Assembly: GCF_000308515.1 (NCBI RefSeq)
Contig: NZ_BAFV01000056.1
Location: forward strand, 62,001-126,000
Length of the DNA: 64,000 nt
DNA from: Nocardia carnea NBRC 14403
GTDB taxonomy: Bacteria > Actinomycetota > Actinomycetes > Mycobacteriales > Mycobacteriaceae
Direction of reading: 5' to 3'
Part shown: piece by piece, positions 41,078-49,054 of the stretch
How positions within the stretch are numbered: position 1 is the first letter of the stretch
Layout: every line of letters starts with the position of its first letter
Made by a program: the position numbers and the translations under genes
Notes under the pieces: model-generated
The model's input: only the letters and a program-made list of their open reading frames with translations
Told to the model about the DNA's origin: nothing
The model's database searches: none

Positions 41078-42282
41078 TACCGCACCTCCACGGTGATCGG
41101 GAGCTTGGCGAAGCCCCGCACATTGCTCGAATGCACGCGTTCGATGCCGTCCTCGCGCACCTGATAGGACTTGACGCGCGAAGCGAATTCACGCAGGGCG
41201 ACGGTGGCCTCCAGCCGGGCCAGATGGGCGCCGAGGCAGAAGTGCACACCGGCGCCGAAGCTGGCGAGGTTGCCCTTTTCGGCGCGGTCGAGATCGAAGC
41301 TGTCGCCGTCGTCGAACACTTCCGCGTCACGGTTGGCCGAACCGATCAGCAGCAGCACTTTGGCGCCGGCCGGGATCACCTTGCCGTGGTATTCGAGATC
41401 CTCGGTGGCGGTCCGCGCGACCATCTGGCTGGACGTGTCGTAACGCAGAGTTTCCTCGACCCAGTCCGAGACGCGGTCGGTATCGTCGGCGACCTTGGCG
41501 TACTGCTCCGGGTTGTGAGATGCCCAGTACAGGGCGTTACCGAGCAGTTTGGTGGTGGTCTCGTTACCGGCGACGACCATCAGGAACATGAAGCCGATGA
41601 TTTCGTCGTCGGTGAGCGAATCGCCGTCGATCTCGGCGTCCAGCAGCGCGGAGGTGAGATCGTCGGTGGGTTTCTCGCGGCGTTCGGCGACCATGTTCGC
41701 GTAGTAGACCACCAGGTTCAGCGAGGCCTCGATCGCCGAATCCGGGACATCGGTGACGCCGTCCTCGCGGTGCATGACCATATCGGCCATCCGGCGGATT
41801 TCGGCGCGGTCGGCGGCCGGTACGCCCATCATCTCGGAGATGACGTCCATCGGCAGTTTGCCGGCGACTTCCTCGATCCAGTCGAATTCGCCGCGTTCGA
41901 GGGCCGGTACCAGGTATTCGAGGGTGAGCTCATGGATGCGGGCTTCCATATCCGCGACCCGTTTCGGCGTGAAACCCTTGAACACCAGGCGCCGCATGCG
42001 CATATGCCGGGGATCGTCCATGGCGAGGAACGACATGGTGCGGTGGGCGTCGGGGCCCCAGGCGGCCGGGTCGAGGGAGACGCCGTTGGCATTGGACAGC
42101 TGCGTGGCGTTGCGGAAACCGTTCGTCACATCGGCATGCCTGGACAGCGCGTAGAAATCGAGTTCCGCGTTGTAATAGAGCGGTGCCTCCGCGCGCAGCC
42201 GGGCGTACGTCGGGTACGGGTCCTCGTGGAAGACGTAGTCGTACGGGTCGAACGTCACCGGCTCCAACGATGCTGCCGTCAT
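41077..42282 (-). CDS. cyp123: Cytochrome P450, CYP123-like
   Basis: 401 residues, matching M. tuberculosis CYP123 (Rv0766c) closely as I remember it: DPYDYVFHEDPYP, AMDDPRHMRMR, GKLPMDVISEMMGVP, MVVAGNETTTKLL (I-helix), EETLRYDTSSQ (ExxR), FGAGVHFCLGAHLAR (haem cysteine near 348), and VHSSNVRGFA at the end. Start choice: ATG at 42282 with GAGGTGG 5 nt upstream; the frame is open for 39 more codons but lacks family-like sequence. First gene of the minus-strand operon, divergent from the aldehyde dehydrogenase. The physiological substrate of CYP123 is not known. Confidence 0.93.
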   Translation of the reverse strand: MTAASLEPVTFDPYDYVFHEDPYPTYARLRAEAPLYYNAELDFYALSRHADVTNGFRNATQLSNANGVSLDPAAWGPDAHRTMSFLAMDDPRHMRMRRLVFKGFTPKRVADMEARIHELTLEYLVPALERGEFDWIEEVAGKLPMDVISEMMGVPAADRAEIRRMADMVMHREDGVTDVPDSAIEASLNLVVYYANMVAERREKPTDDLTSALLDAEIDGDSLTDDEIIGFMFLMVVAGNETTTKLLGNALYWASHNPEQYAKVADDTDRVSDWVEETLRYDTSSQMVARTATEDLEYHGKVIPAGAKVLLLIGSANRDAEVFDDGDSFDLDRAEKGNLASFGAGVHFCLGAHLARLEATVALREFASRVKSYQVREDGIERVHSSNVRGFAKLPITVEVR

Positions 42283-42357
42283 CGGATCCACCTCTGTTTC
42301 GATAACGAGTTCTCGCCGGACGGGGCGGTGCACCCGGCAGGGGGAGACACATAGCTG

Positions 42358-42373
42358 GACATGTGTCTGGACG
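42358..42373. promoter_or_regulatory. TGTC/GACA operator-like site upstream of the CYP123 gene
   Basis: On the minus strand reads CGTC CA GACA CA TGTC, 76 bp upstream of the P450 start. It shares the 13-mer CAGACACATGTCC with the site over the TetR gene start at 47251. Probably bound by that regulator (inference). Confidence 0.55.
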
Positions 42374-42403
42374 GTACCAGCGGCGCGCCGTCGCGACAAT
42401 AAC

Positions 42404-42417
42404 TAGAACCGGTTCTT
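42404..42417. promoter_or_regulatory. KstR-like palindrome in the divergent P450/ALDH promoter
   Basis: TAGAACCGGTTCTT contains the perfect 12-bp palindrome AGAACCGGTTCT (42405-42416). It matches the mycobacterial KstR operator pattern TnnAACnnGTTnnA at all defined positions except the last. KstR represses sterol-catabolism genes. The CYP125-like gene downstream makes this plausible, but no kstR gene is in the window. Confidence 0.5.
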
Positions 42418-42454
42418 GCACTACCAGAAGAGTCCGGACTATATTCCATACACC

Positions 42455-42470
42455 TGTCCAGACAGTATTG
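42455..42470. promoter_or_regulatory. TGTC/GACA operator-like site upstream of ALDH
   Basis: TGTC CA GACA GT ATTG, ending 9 bp before the ALDH ATG and just after a possible -10 element TATATT (~42441). The CTGTCCAGACAG core is an inverted repeat, and TGTCCAGACAGT is identical to the site before the Mce gene. The position would block initiation (inference). Confidence 0.55.
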
Positions 42471-42479
42471 GGGTCTTTA

Positions 42480-43949
42480 ATGAACAGTCTTCTGCCCGGC
42501 GACAGCTCCCGACTGCTGATCGGCGGTAGCCTCGTCGCCGGCGGCAACGGCGTGTTCGACAATGTGAACCCGGCGACCGAAGAGGTCATCGGCACCGCGG
42601 CCGACGCAGACGCGGCCGATATGAACGCCGCCATCGCCGCCGCCCGCACCGCCTTCGACGAGACCGACTGGTCCCGCAACCACGCCTTCCGGGTGCGCTG
42701 CCTGGAACAGCTGCAGGCGGCACTGAAGGCGCACGCGGAAGAACTACGCGAGATCACCATCGCCGAGGTGGGCGCGCCGATCATGTTCACCAGCGGCCCG
42801 CAACTGGAGGGCCCGATCGAGGATCTGAGCTTCGCCACCCAGCTCGCCGCGAACTACGAATGGGAAACCGAACTCGGGGTCTCGGCGCCGATGGGGATCA
42901 GTACCCACCGGGTGGTCCGGCGCGAGGCGGTCGGCGTGGTCGGGGCGATCACGCCGTGGAACTTCCCGCATCAGATCAACTTCGCGAAACTGGGCCCGGC
43001 CCTGGCGGCGGGCAACACCATCGTCCTGAAGCCGGCCCCCGACACCCCGTGGTGCGCGGCGGCGCTCGGCTCGATCATCACCGAGGAAACCGATATCCCA
43101 CCCGGTGTGGTCAATATCGTCACCTCCTCCGATCACGGCCTCGGCGCCCAGCTCTCCGGCGACCCCCGGGTCGACCTCATCAGTTTCACCGGCTCCACCG
43201 GTACCGGACGCGCCGTTATGGCCTCGGCCGCGGCGAATCTGAAGAAAACCTTCCTCGAGCTGGGCGGCAAATCGGCCTTCATCGTGCTCGACGACGCCGA
43301 TCTGGCCACCGCCGTGAGCTACGCCGGTTTCTCGCTGTGCGTCCACGCCGGCCAAGGTTGCGCCCTCACCACCCGGCTGCTGGTGCCGCGGGCCCGGTAC
43401 GACGAGGCGGTGGAGGCCGTGGCAGCCACCATGAGCGGAATCCGCCCCGGCGACCCCACCTCCCCCGGCACCGTCTGCGGTCCGGTGATCTCCGACCGGC
43501 AGCGTTCCCGGGTGCTCGGCTATATCGACAGCGCCCGCGCCGATGGCGGTCGCATCGTCACCGGTGGCGGACGCCCGGCCGAACACGAACGCGGGTTCTT
43601 CGTCGAACCCACCGTGATCGCCGACCTCGACAACAGCGCGAAGGCCGCCCAGGAGGAAATCTTCGGTCCCGTCCTGGTGGTGCTGCCCTACGACGGCGAC
43701 GACGATGCCGTCCGGATCGCCAACGATTCCCCCTACGGCCTGTCCGGCGCCGTCTGGGGTAAGGACCCCGAGCGGATCCGGCGGGTCACCGACGGCGTGC
43801 GTACCGGAACCCTCGGCGTCAACGGCGGTATGTGGTACAGCGCCGATGCCCCGTTCGGCGGCTACAAACAGTCCGGTATCGGCCGCGAGATGGGTGTCGC
43901 CGGATTCGAGGAGTACCTCGAGACCAAGCTCGTCGCGACCGCGCAGTAA
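42480..43949 (+). CDS. Aldehyde dehydrogenase (Rv0768/AldA-like)
   Basis: 489-residue NAD(P)-dependent ALDH oxidising an aldehyde to the acid. Motifs: TPWNFP, the cofactor-binding GSTGTG, catalytic Glu in FLELGGKS near 260, nucleophilic Cys in HAGQGCALT near 294, EEIFGPV and the PFGGYKQSGIGRE end. ATG at 42480 with GGGG 6 nt upstream, inside the shared promoter with the P450 operon. Same place as aldA (Rv0768) next to cyp123. Probably oxidises the aldehyde produced by P450/SDR steps. The SDR gene begins 52 bp later. Confidence 0.94.
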   Translation: MNSLLPGDSSRLLIGGSLVAGGNGVFDNVNPATEEVIGTAADADAADMNAAIAAARTAFDETDWSRNHAFRVRCLEQLQAALKAHAEELREITIAEVGAPIMFTSGPQLEGPIEDLSFATQLAANYEWETELGVSAPMGISTHRVVRREAVGVVGAITPWNFPHQINFAKLGPALAAGNTIVLKPAPDTPWCAAALGSIITEETDIPPGVVNIVTSSDHGLGAQLSGDPRVDLISFTGSTGTGRAVMASAAANLKKTFLELGGKSAFIVLDDADLATAVSYAGFSLCVHAGQGCALTTRLLVPRARYDEAVEAVAATMSGIRPGDPTSPGTVCGPVISDRQRSRVLGYIDSARADGGRIVTGGGRPAEHERGFFVEPTVIADLDNSAKAAQEEIFGPVLVVLPYDGDDDAVRIANDSPYGLSGAVWGKDPERIRRVTDGVRTGTLGVNGGMWYSADAPFGGYKQSGIGREMGVAGFEEYLETKLVATAQ

Positions 43950-44001
43950 TCCGAAACTTTTTCCCCACCAGGCTTTCCACAGCAGCGAGGAGCTCGATCC
44001 C

Positions 44002-44751
44002 ATGGCTCGTTTCACCGGTCGCACCGCCATCGTCACCGGCGCCGCCCGCGGTATCGGCGAGGTCTACGCGCAGGCGCTGGCCGCCGAAGGCGCATCCGTC
44101 GTCGTCGCGGACCTGAACGCAGAGGGCGGAACGGCCGTCGCCGAGAAGATCGTGGCCGACGGCGGCACCGCATCGTTCCATCCGGTCGATGTCTCCGATC
44201 CGGAATCGGCCAAGACGCTGGCCGATTTCACCATCGAGAAGTACGGCAAGATCGACCATCTGGTCAACAACGCCGCCATCTACGGCGGGATGAAACTGGA
44301 TCTGCTGCTCACGGTGCCGTGGGACTACTACCAGAAGTTCATGTCGGTGAACCTGGACGGTGCCCTGGTGATGACCCGCGCGGTATGGGAAAACATGGCA
44401 GCCAACGAGGGCGGCTCGATTGTGAACCAATCGTCGACGGCCGCCTATGTCTACAGCGGTTTCTACGGTCTCGCCAAGGTCGGTATCAACGGGCTCACCC
44501 AGCAGCTGGCCACCGAACTCGGCGGATCGAATATCCGGATCAACGCGATCGCGCCCGGCCCCACCGATACCGAGGCCACCAAGACCACCACGCCCGAGAG
44601 CATCGTCAAGGACATGGTCAGCCGCCTGCCGCTCAAGCGGATGGGCACCCCGGAGGATCTGGCGGGCGCCCTGCTGTACCTGCTGTCCGACGACGCGAAA
44701 TGGGTCACCGGGCAGATCTTCTGCGTCGACGGCGGTCAGGTGATCCGCTGA
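44002..44751 (+). CDS. Short-chain dehydrogenase/reductase (Rv0769-like)
   Basis: 249-residue classical SDR: TGAARGIG (about 12-19), VNNAAIYGG, SSTAAY and the catalytic tyrosine/lysine in FYGLAK (near 155 and 159), then NAIAPGPTDTEATK. NAD(P)-dependent alcohol/ketone oxidoreductase of unknown substrate. GAGGAG lies 10 nt before the ATG. The stop shares one base with the next start (TGATG). Occupies the place of Rv0769. Confidence 0.94.
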   Translation: MARFTGRTAIVTGAARGIGEVYAQALAAEGASVVVADLNAEGGTAVAEKIVADGGTASFHPVDVSDPESAKTLADFTIEKYGKIDHLVNNAAIYGGMKLDLLLTVPWDYYQKFMSVNLDGALVMTRAVWENMAANEGGSIVNQSSTAAYVYSGFYGLAKVGINGLTQQLATELGGSNIRINAIAPGPTDTEATKTTTPESIVKDMVSRLPLKRMGTPEDLAGALLYLLSDDAKWVTGQIFCVDGGQVIR

Positions 44752-45773
44752 TGAGCGGCGACGGGGGCGGCACCAGGGTCGGTTTCATCGGCCTGGGCGA
44801 TATGGGTGCGCCGATGGCGAAGAAGCTGCTGGACTGGTCCGGCGGGCTCACTGTCTGCGATACCCGGCCCGAGGCCGTGCAACCGTTCACCGACGCGGGT
44901 GCCGAGGCCGCCGGCAGCCCGGCCGAACTCGCCGCGAAATGCGGTGTCGTCTGTATCGCGGTGGTGAACGACCAGCAGGTCCGCACCGTGCTGACCGGCG
45001 AGAACGGCGTGCTGAGCACTGCCGCGCCGGGAACCGTGGTGGCCGTGCACTCCACTATCGGCGATGGATCGGCCGTCGAATTCGCCCGGCTGTGCGCCGA
45101 ACGCGGCGTGGAGCTGGTCGACGCCCCGATCAGCGGCGGCGCCGCGGGCGCGAACAGCGGACGACTGGCGGTGATGGTCGGCGGTAACGACAACGCCGTG
45201 GCCGCGGTACGGGAACCCTTCGGCTGCTTCGCCGATCTGGTGGTGCACGCCGGTGAGGTCGGGGCCGGCACCCAGATGAAACTGGCCCGCAACCTGCTGC
45301 ATTTCATCTCGTTCACTGCCGCCACCGAGGCGCAGCGACTGGCCGAGGCCGCCGGGCTCGATATCACCGCGCTCGGCAAAGTGGTCCGTCACTCGGATGC
45401 GGTGACGGGAGGGGCCGGATCGATCATGCTCCGCGATACCACCGCGCCCATCGAGGAGGGGGATTTCTGGCTGCCCATCCTCACCCATGTCCGTGAACTC
45501 GGCGAAAAAGACCTGTCGCTGGCGCTCGAACTGGGCGGGCGGTTGGGCACCGAGCTCCCGTTGGCAACCCTCGCGCTGTCGCGTTTCGGCGACGGGCTCG
45601 GCGTCGGGCGGGGCGCGACCTCGGCCGCATGGGACTCCGCCGGCTCCGCTCAGCGGGACAGGCCGGACACCGCCGCGGCGTCCCGTGGCAGCATCGCCGG
45701 GCAGGAAGTCGCCGCTGCCGACCGGCGCGACACCGGCGCCACGGCGCAGAACGACAGTAAGGAATCCGAATAA
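44751..45773 (+). CDS. 3-Hydroxyisobutyrate dehydrogenase-like NAD(P) oxidoreductase (Rv0770-like)
   Basis: 340 residues, beta-hydroxyacid dehydrogenase family. Rossmann motif GFIGLGDMGAPMA (residues ~11-23), substrate loop DAPISGGAAGA, and catalytic lysine in GTQMKLARN near 176. The catalytic core ends near 290; the last ~50 residues are a charged Ser/Ala/Asp/Arg-rich tail not usual in the family. One-base overlaps link it to the genes on both sides. Substrate unknown; occupies the place of Rv0770. Confidence 0.92.
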   Translation: MSGDGGGTRVGFIGLGDMGAPMAKKLLDWSGGLTVCDTRPEAVQPFTDAGAEAAGSPAELAAKCGVVCIAVVNDQQVRTVLTGENGVLSTAAPGTVVAVHSTIGDGSAVEFARLCAERGVELVDAPISGGAAGANSGRLAVMVGGNDNAVAAVREPFGCFADLVVHAGEVGAGTQMKLARNLLHFISFTAATEAQRLAEAAGLDITALGKVVRHSDAVTGGAGSIMLRDTTAPIEEGDFWLPILTHVRELGEKDLSLALELGGRLGTELPLATLALSRFGDGLGVGRGATSAAWDSAGSAQRDRPDTAAASRGSIAGQEVAAADRRDTGATAQNDSKESE

Positions 45774-47239
45774 TGGCCGACGCCACCACCATCCGACCGC
45801 TGTCCGCCGCCGAGGTCACCGAATGGGACCGCACCACGGATGTGGTGGTCGCCGGTTACGGGATCGCCGGGGTCTGCGCCTCGATCGAGGCCGCGCGGGC
45901 CGGGGCGCAGGTACTCATCCTGGAACGCACCAGCGGCTGGGGTGGGGCGGCGGCGCTGGCCGGCGGGTTCATCTACCTGGGTGGCGGTACACCGCTGCAG
46001 CGCGCGCTGGGATTCGAAGACAGTCCGGAGAACATGGAGAAATTCATGGTCGCCGCGCTGGGCCCGGGTGTCGACCGGGACAAGATCGCCGACTACTGCC
46101 ACGGCAGCGTCGAACACTACGAATGGCTGGTCGCCAACGGGGTGCCCTTCAAAGCAGAATTCTGGGGCGAGCCCGGCTGGGAGCCCCCCCACGACGAAGG
46201 CCTCATGTACACCGGTGGCGAAAACGCCGCACCGTTCAACACCGTCGCCGATCCGGCGCCCCGCGGTCATGTTCCGCAGATGTCGAACAAGCGGACCGGT
46301 TCCAAGGGCGGCGGCTACATGCTGATGAAACCGCTCGCCGAAGCCGCCGAAGAACTCGGCGTCACCGCCGAGTACGACACCCGGATCCAGCGGCTGATCG
46401 TGGACGGCGACCGGGTGGTCGGCGTGGTCGCCAAACAGTACGGCAAGGAGCTGACCATCCGGGCCGAACGCGGAGTCGTACTGGCCACCGGTAGTTTCGC
46501 CTATCACGAGCAGATGATCGAAGGGTTCGCCCCGCGGCTCATCGGCCGCCCGGGCGCCGCCATCGAAGAACACGACGGTATCGCCATCCGGCTGGCCCAG
46601 GCCCTCGGCGCCGATCTGGCACATATGGACGCCACCGAGGTCGCGTTCTTCGGTGACCCGCAGATGATGGCGCGCGGCATCCTGGTCAACGGCCGCGGGC
46701 AGCGCTACGTCCCGGAGGACACCTATCCCGGCCGGATCGGGCAGATGACGCTTTTCCACCAGGAGAACCAGGCGTATCTGATCATCGGCGAAGCCGCCTA
46801 CGAGGAATCCCTCACCACCGAGACCTCCACACCGTTCTTCCGGCAGCCGCCCACCTGGGCGGCGGAAACCATCGCTGAACTCGAATCCGATATGGGTCTG
46901 CCCGAACTCGCCCTGCAGAGCACCGTCGAGCTCTACAACAAATACGCGGCGAACGGCCAGGATCCCCTGCTCGGCAAGAAACCGGAATGGACCAAACCGC
47001 TCGAGGGCCCGTTCGCGGCCTTCGATATGCGTGGTTTCACTGCGGGATTCACCCTGGGCGGATTGCGCACCGACCTGGATTCGCGGGTCCTGCATGTCGA
47101 CGGCCGGCCGATCGCCGGACTGTTCGCGGCGGGGCGCTGCACCTCGGGTGTCTGCGCGGGCGGCTACGCCAGCGGAACCTCCCTGGGCGACGGCAGTTTC
47201 TACGGCCGCCGGGCCGGGATTGCGGTCGCGAAAGCGTGA
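45773..47239 (+). CDS. FAD-binding flavoprotein, 3-ketosteroid dehydrogenase/fumarate reductase-like
   Basis: 488 residues. Dinucleotide-binding GYGIAGVCASIEAARAG (about 29-45), WGGAAALAGG, a GSKGGGYMLMKPL segment, and the C-terminal FAD loop ending CTSGVCAGGYASGTSLGDG. It belongs to the FAD_binding_2 group that includes 3-ketosteroid delta-1 and delta-4 dehydrogenases. A steroid-like substrate fits the CYP125-like neighbour but is not shown. Starts with ATG overlapping the previous stop (TAATG). The TetR gene follows 18 bp later. Confidence 0.88.
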   Translation: MADATTIRPLSAAEVTEWDRTTDVVVAGYGIAGVCASIEAARAGAQVLILERTSGWGGAAALAGGFIYLGGGTPLQRALGFEDSPENMEKFMVAALGPGVDRDKIADYCHGSVEHYEWLVANGVPFKAEFWGEPGWEPPHDEGLMYTGGENAAPFNTVADPAPRGHVPQMSNKRTGSKGGGYMLMKPLAEAAEELGVTAEYDTRIQRLIVDGDRVVGVVAKQYGKELTIRAERGVVLATGSFAYHEQMIEGFAPRLIGRPGAAIEEHDGIAIRLAQALGADLAHMDATEVAFFGDPQMMARGILVNGRGQRYVPEDTYPGRIGQMTLFHQENQAYLIIGEAAYEESLTTETSTPFFRQPPTWAAETIAELESDMGLPELALQSTVELYNKYAANGQDPLLGKKPEWTKPLEGPFAAFDMRGFTAGFTLGGLRTDLDSRVLHVDGRPIAGLFAAGRCTSGVCAGGYASGTSLGDGSFYGRRAGIAVAKA

Positions 47240-47246
47240 AACGGTA

Positions 47247-47262
47247 CATTCAGACACATGTC
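47247..47262. promoter_or_regulatory. Operator-like site covering the TetR start codon
   Basis: Reads CATT CA GACA CA TGTC; GACACATGTC overlaps the ATG at 47258-47260. CAGACACATGTCC is identical to part of the site upstream of the CYP123 gene. Binding here would autoregulate the TetR gene by roadblock or occlusion (inference). Confidence 0.5.
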
Positions 47263-47836
47263 CGAAGGTGAACCTCTCGTCGTCGAAGCGACCCGTCGCC
47301 GCCTGTCCGCGAAACAGGCCGATACGGTCGACAAACTGACGAAGGCAGCGGTGGAGGTGCTCACACGCGAAGGTTTCGCGGGGATGACCATTCGTATGGT
47401 CGCCGCCGCGGCCGGTGTGGGTACCGCCACCGCGTACACCTATTTCTCGTCGAAGGAACACCTCGTCGCCGAGATCTTCTGGCGGCGGCTGGTGGCGGCG
47501 GATTCCCCGGTCAGCGAGGATCCCGACCCCACGGTGCGGGTGGTGGCCGAACTTCGCTCCATCGCCCTGCTCGTCGCCGACGATCAGGAGGTCGCCGGCG
47601 CGGTCACCAGCGCACTACTGGGCCGCGACCCCGATGTGGCGCATCTGCGGGCCCGGATCGGCCTGGAGATCCGTACCCGGATCGAACGTGCCCTCGGTCC
47701 CGGCGCCGATCCGGAGATCGTGGTCTCCCTCGAACTCGTCTACGCGGGCGCGCTGGTGCGGGCCGGTATGGGTTATGCGTCCTACGCCGATATCGCCGAC
47801 CTCATCGAGAAATCGGCCCTGTTGATCCTGCACTGA
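47258..47836 (+). CDS. TetR family transcriptional regulator
   Basis: 192 residues. The N-terminal helix-turn-helix (about 25-70) has the family pattern FAGMTIRMVAAAAGVGTATAYTYF and KEHLV; the rest is the ligand/dimer domain. Last gene of the ALDH operon, 18 bp after the flavoprotein stop, with no good Shine-Dalgarno, so probably made at a low level by read-through. It likely controls the divergent P450 and ALDH operons and the Mce gene through the TGTC/GACA sites (inference). Confidence 0.92.
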   Translation: MSEGEPLVVEATRRRLSAKQADTVDKLTKAAVEVLTREGFAGMTIRMVAAAAGVGTATAYTYFSSKEHLVAEIFWRRLVAADSPVSEDPDPTVRVVAELRSIALLVADDQEVAGAVTSALLGRDPDVAHLRARIGLEIRTRIERALGPGADPEIVVSLELVYAGALVRAGMGYASYADIADLIEKSALLILH

Positions 47837-47852
47837 GTTGATCCTGCACTGA
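47821..47852 (+). repeat. 16-bp tandem duplication over the TetR stop
   Basis: GTTGATCCTGCACTGA occurs twice without gap (47821-47836, 47837-47852). The first copy ends with the TetR stop codon, so the protein is unaffected. Confidence 0.95.
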
Positions 47853-47880
47853 GCAGCGAAAGAAAGCTTCGGTAAAACTG

Positions 47881-48354
47881 ATGGACCGACCCAAACAACT
47901 CGATTCGTCCCTGGTTCCCACCGCCATCAAGTACATGTCCAAGGTCAACACCTGGGCGTACAAACGCACCGGCGGCCGCATCGGCGGGAACTGGCGCGTG
48001 GGGGCGGGTTTCCGTAAACCGGTGCCCACGCTGCTGCTCGACCATACCGGCCGCAAATCCGGTAAGCAGTTCACGATTCCGCTGCTGTACCTGCGCGACG
48101 GCGCGAATACCGTCATCGTCGCGTCACAGGGCGGACTGCCGAAGAACCCGCAGTGGTACTACAACCTGGTCGCACAGCCGGATACCGCGATCCAGATCGG
48201 CAAGGAGCGGCTCGCGGTCCGCGCCCGCCTCGCCGACGACAGCGAACGCGACCGGCTGTGGCCGCAACTGCTGGAGTTGTATGCGGATTTCGCCGACTAC
48301 CAGTCCTGGACGGACCGCAAGATCCCGGTCTTCATCCTGGAACCCCGCGCCTGA
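47881..48354 (+). CDS. Deazaflavin (F420)-dependent nitroreductase family protein
   Basis: 157 residues of the Ddn/FDOR-B-like split-barrel family that uses F420H2 or flavin. Visible signatures: LLDHTGRKSGKQFTIPL, VIVASQGGLPKNPQWYYNL and IQIGKERLAVRARLA, the usual core of these proteins. Substrate unknown; members reduce quinones, nitro compounds and lipids. 45 bp after the TetR gene on the same strand, AGAAAG near the start. Confidence 0.9.
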   Translation: MDRPKQLDSSLVPTAIKYMSKVNTWAYKRTGGRIGGNWRVGAGFRKPVPTLLLDHTGRKSGKQFTIPLLYLRDGANTVIVASQGGLPKNPQWYYNLVAQPDTAIQIGKERLAVRARLADDSERDRLWPQLLELYADFADYQSWTDRKIPVFILEPRA

Positions 48355-48439
48355 CATACTGCGTCGCTGCCCGCCCGTGCAAGCGGCATGGGTTCCTGCC
48401 GGTCATCCGGCAGGAACCGCTACCGCCTACACACCACGA

Positions 48440-49054
48440 CTACGAAGCCGCCGGCACGTTGGCGCGTTCGGCGCCGAGCGTGGTGTCCGGCCCGTGGCCG
48501 GTGTGCACGACCGTTTCGTCCGGGAGCGCGAACAGAACGTCGTTGATGGACGAGAGAATGGTCGGGTAGTCCGAATACGACCGCCCGGTCGCCCCCGGAC
48601 CGCCCTCGAACAACGTGTCACCGCTGAAAACCACGCCACTGTCCGGCAGGTGCAGACAGCACGACCCGGGCGAATGCCCCGGTGTTTGCAGTACCCGCAG
48701 TTGGGCGCCGGCGATCTCGAAGACCTCGCCGTCGGCCAGCGAACGGTATTCGACACCGGGATGCGTCTGCTGCCACAGCACATCGTCGGCGGGGTGCAGA
48801 TGGATCGGGGCGCCGGTGGCCGCCGACAGGGTGGGTGCCACCGTCACGTGATCGTTGTGGGCGTGGGTGCAGATGATGGCGGTGACGCGGCGACCGGCCA
48901 CCGCGTCGAGGATCGGCTGGGCGTCGTGCGCCGCATCGATGATCACCACCTCGCTGTCGTCACCGACCAGCCAGATATTGTTCGCCACATCCCAGCAACC
49001 GCCGTCCAGGCAGAACTGGCCTTCGGTGACGATTCGTTCGACCCGGGCTGTCAC
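48440..49054 (-). CDS. Metallo-beta-lactamase fold hydrolase linked to mscR
   Basis: 204-residue glyoxalase II-like hydrolase. Metal motif THAHNDH (about 62-68), the histidine in TPGHSPGS, the aspartate in FSGDTLFEG and the last histidine in HTGHGPDTT. It starts with GTG overlapping the mscR stop (GTGA), as Rv2260 follows mscR (Rv2259) in M. tuberculosis. It may hydrolyse the S-formylmycothiol product of the dehydrogenase (inference from the pairing). Confidence 0.92.
   Translation of the reverse strand: MTARVERIVTEGQFCLDGGCWDVANNIWLVGDDSEVVIIDAAHDAQPILDAVAGRRVTAIICTHAHNDHVTVAPTLSAATGAPIHLHPADDVLWQQTHPGVEYRSLADGEVFEIAGAQLRVLQTPGHSPGSCCLHLPDSGVVFSGDTLFEGGPGATGRSYSDYPTILSSINDVLFALPDETVVHTGHGPDTTLGAERANVPAAS

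Noticed and set aside
41077..42399. Longer CYP123-like start with 39 extra residues
   Set aside because: GAGGTGG precedes the ATG at 42282, and the extra residues would overlap the operator-like site region without family-like sequence.
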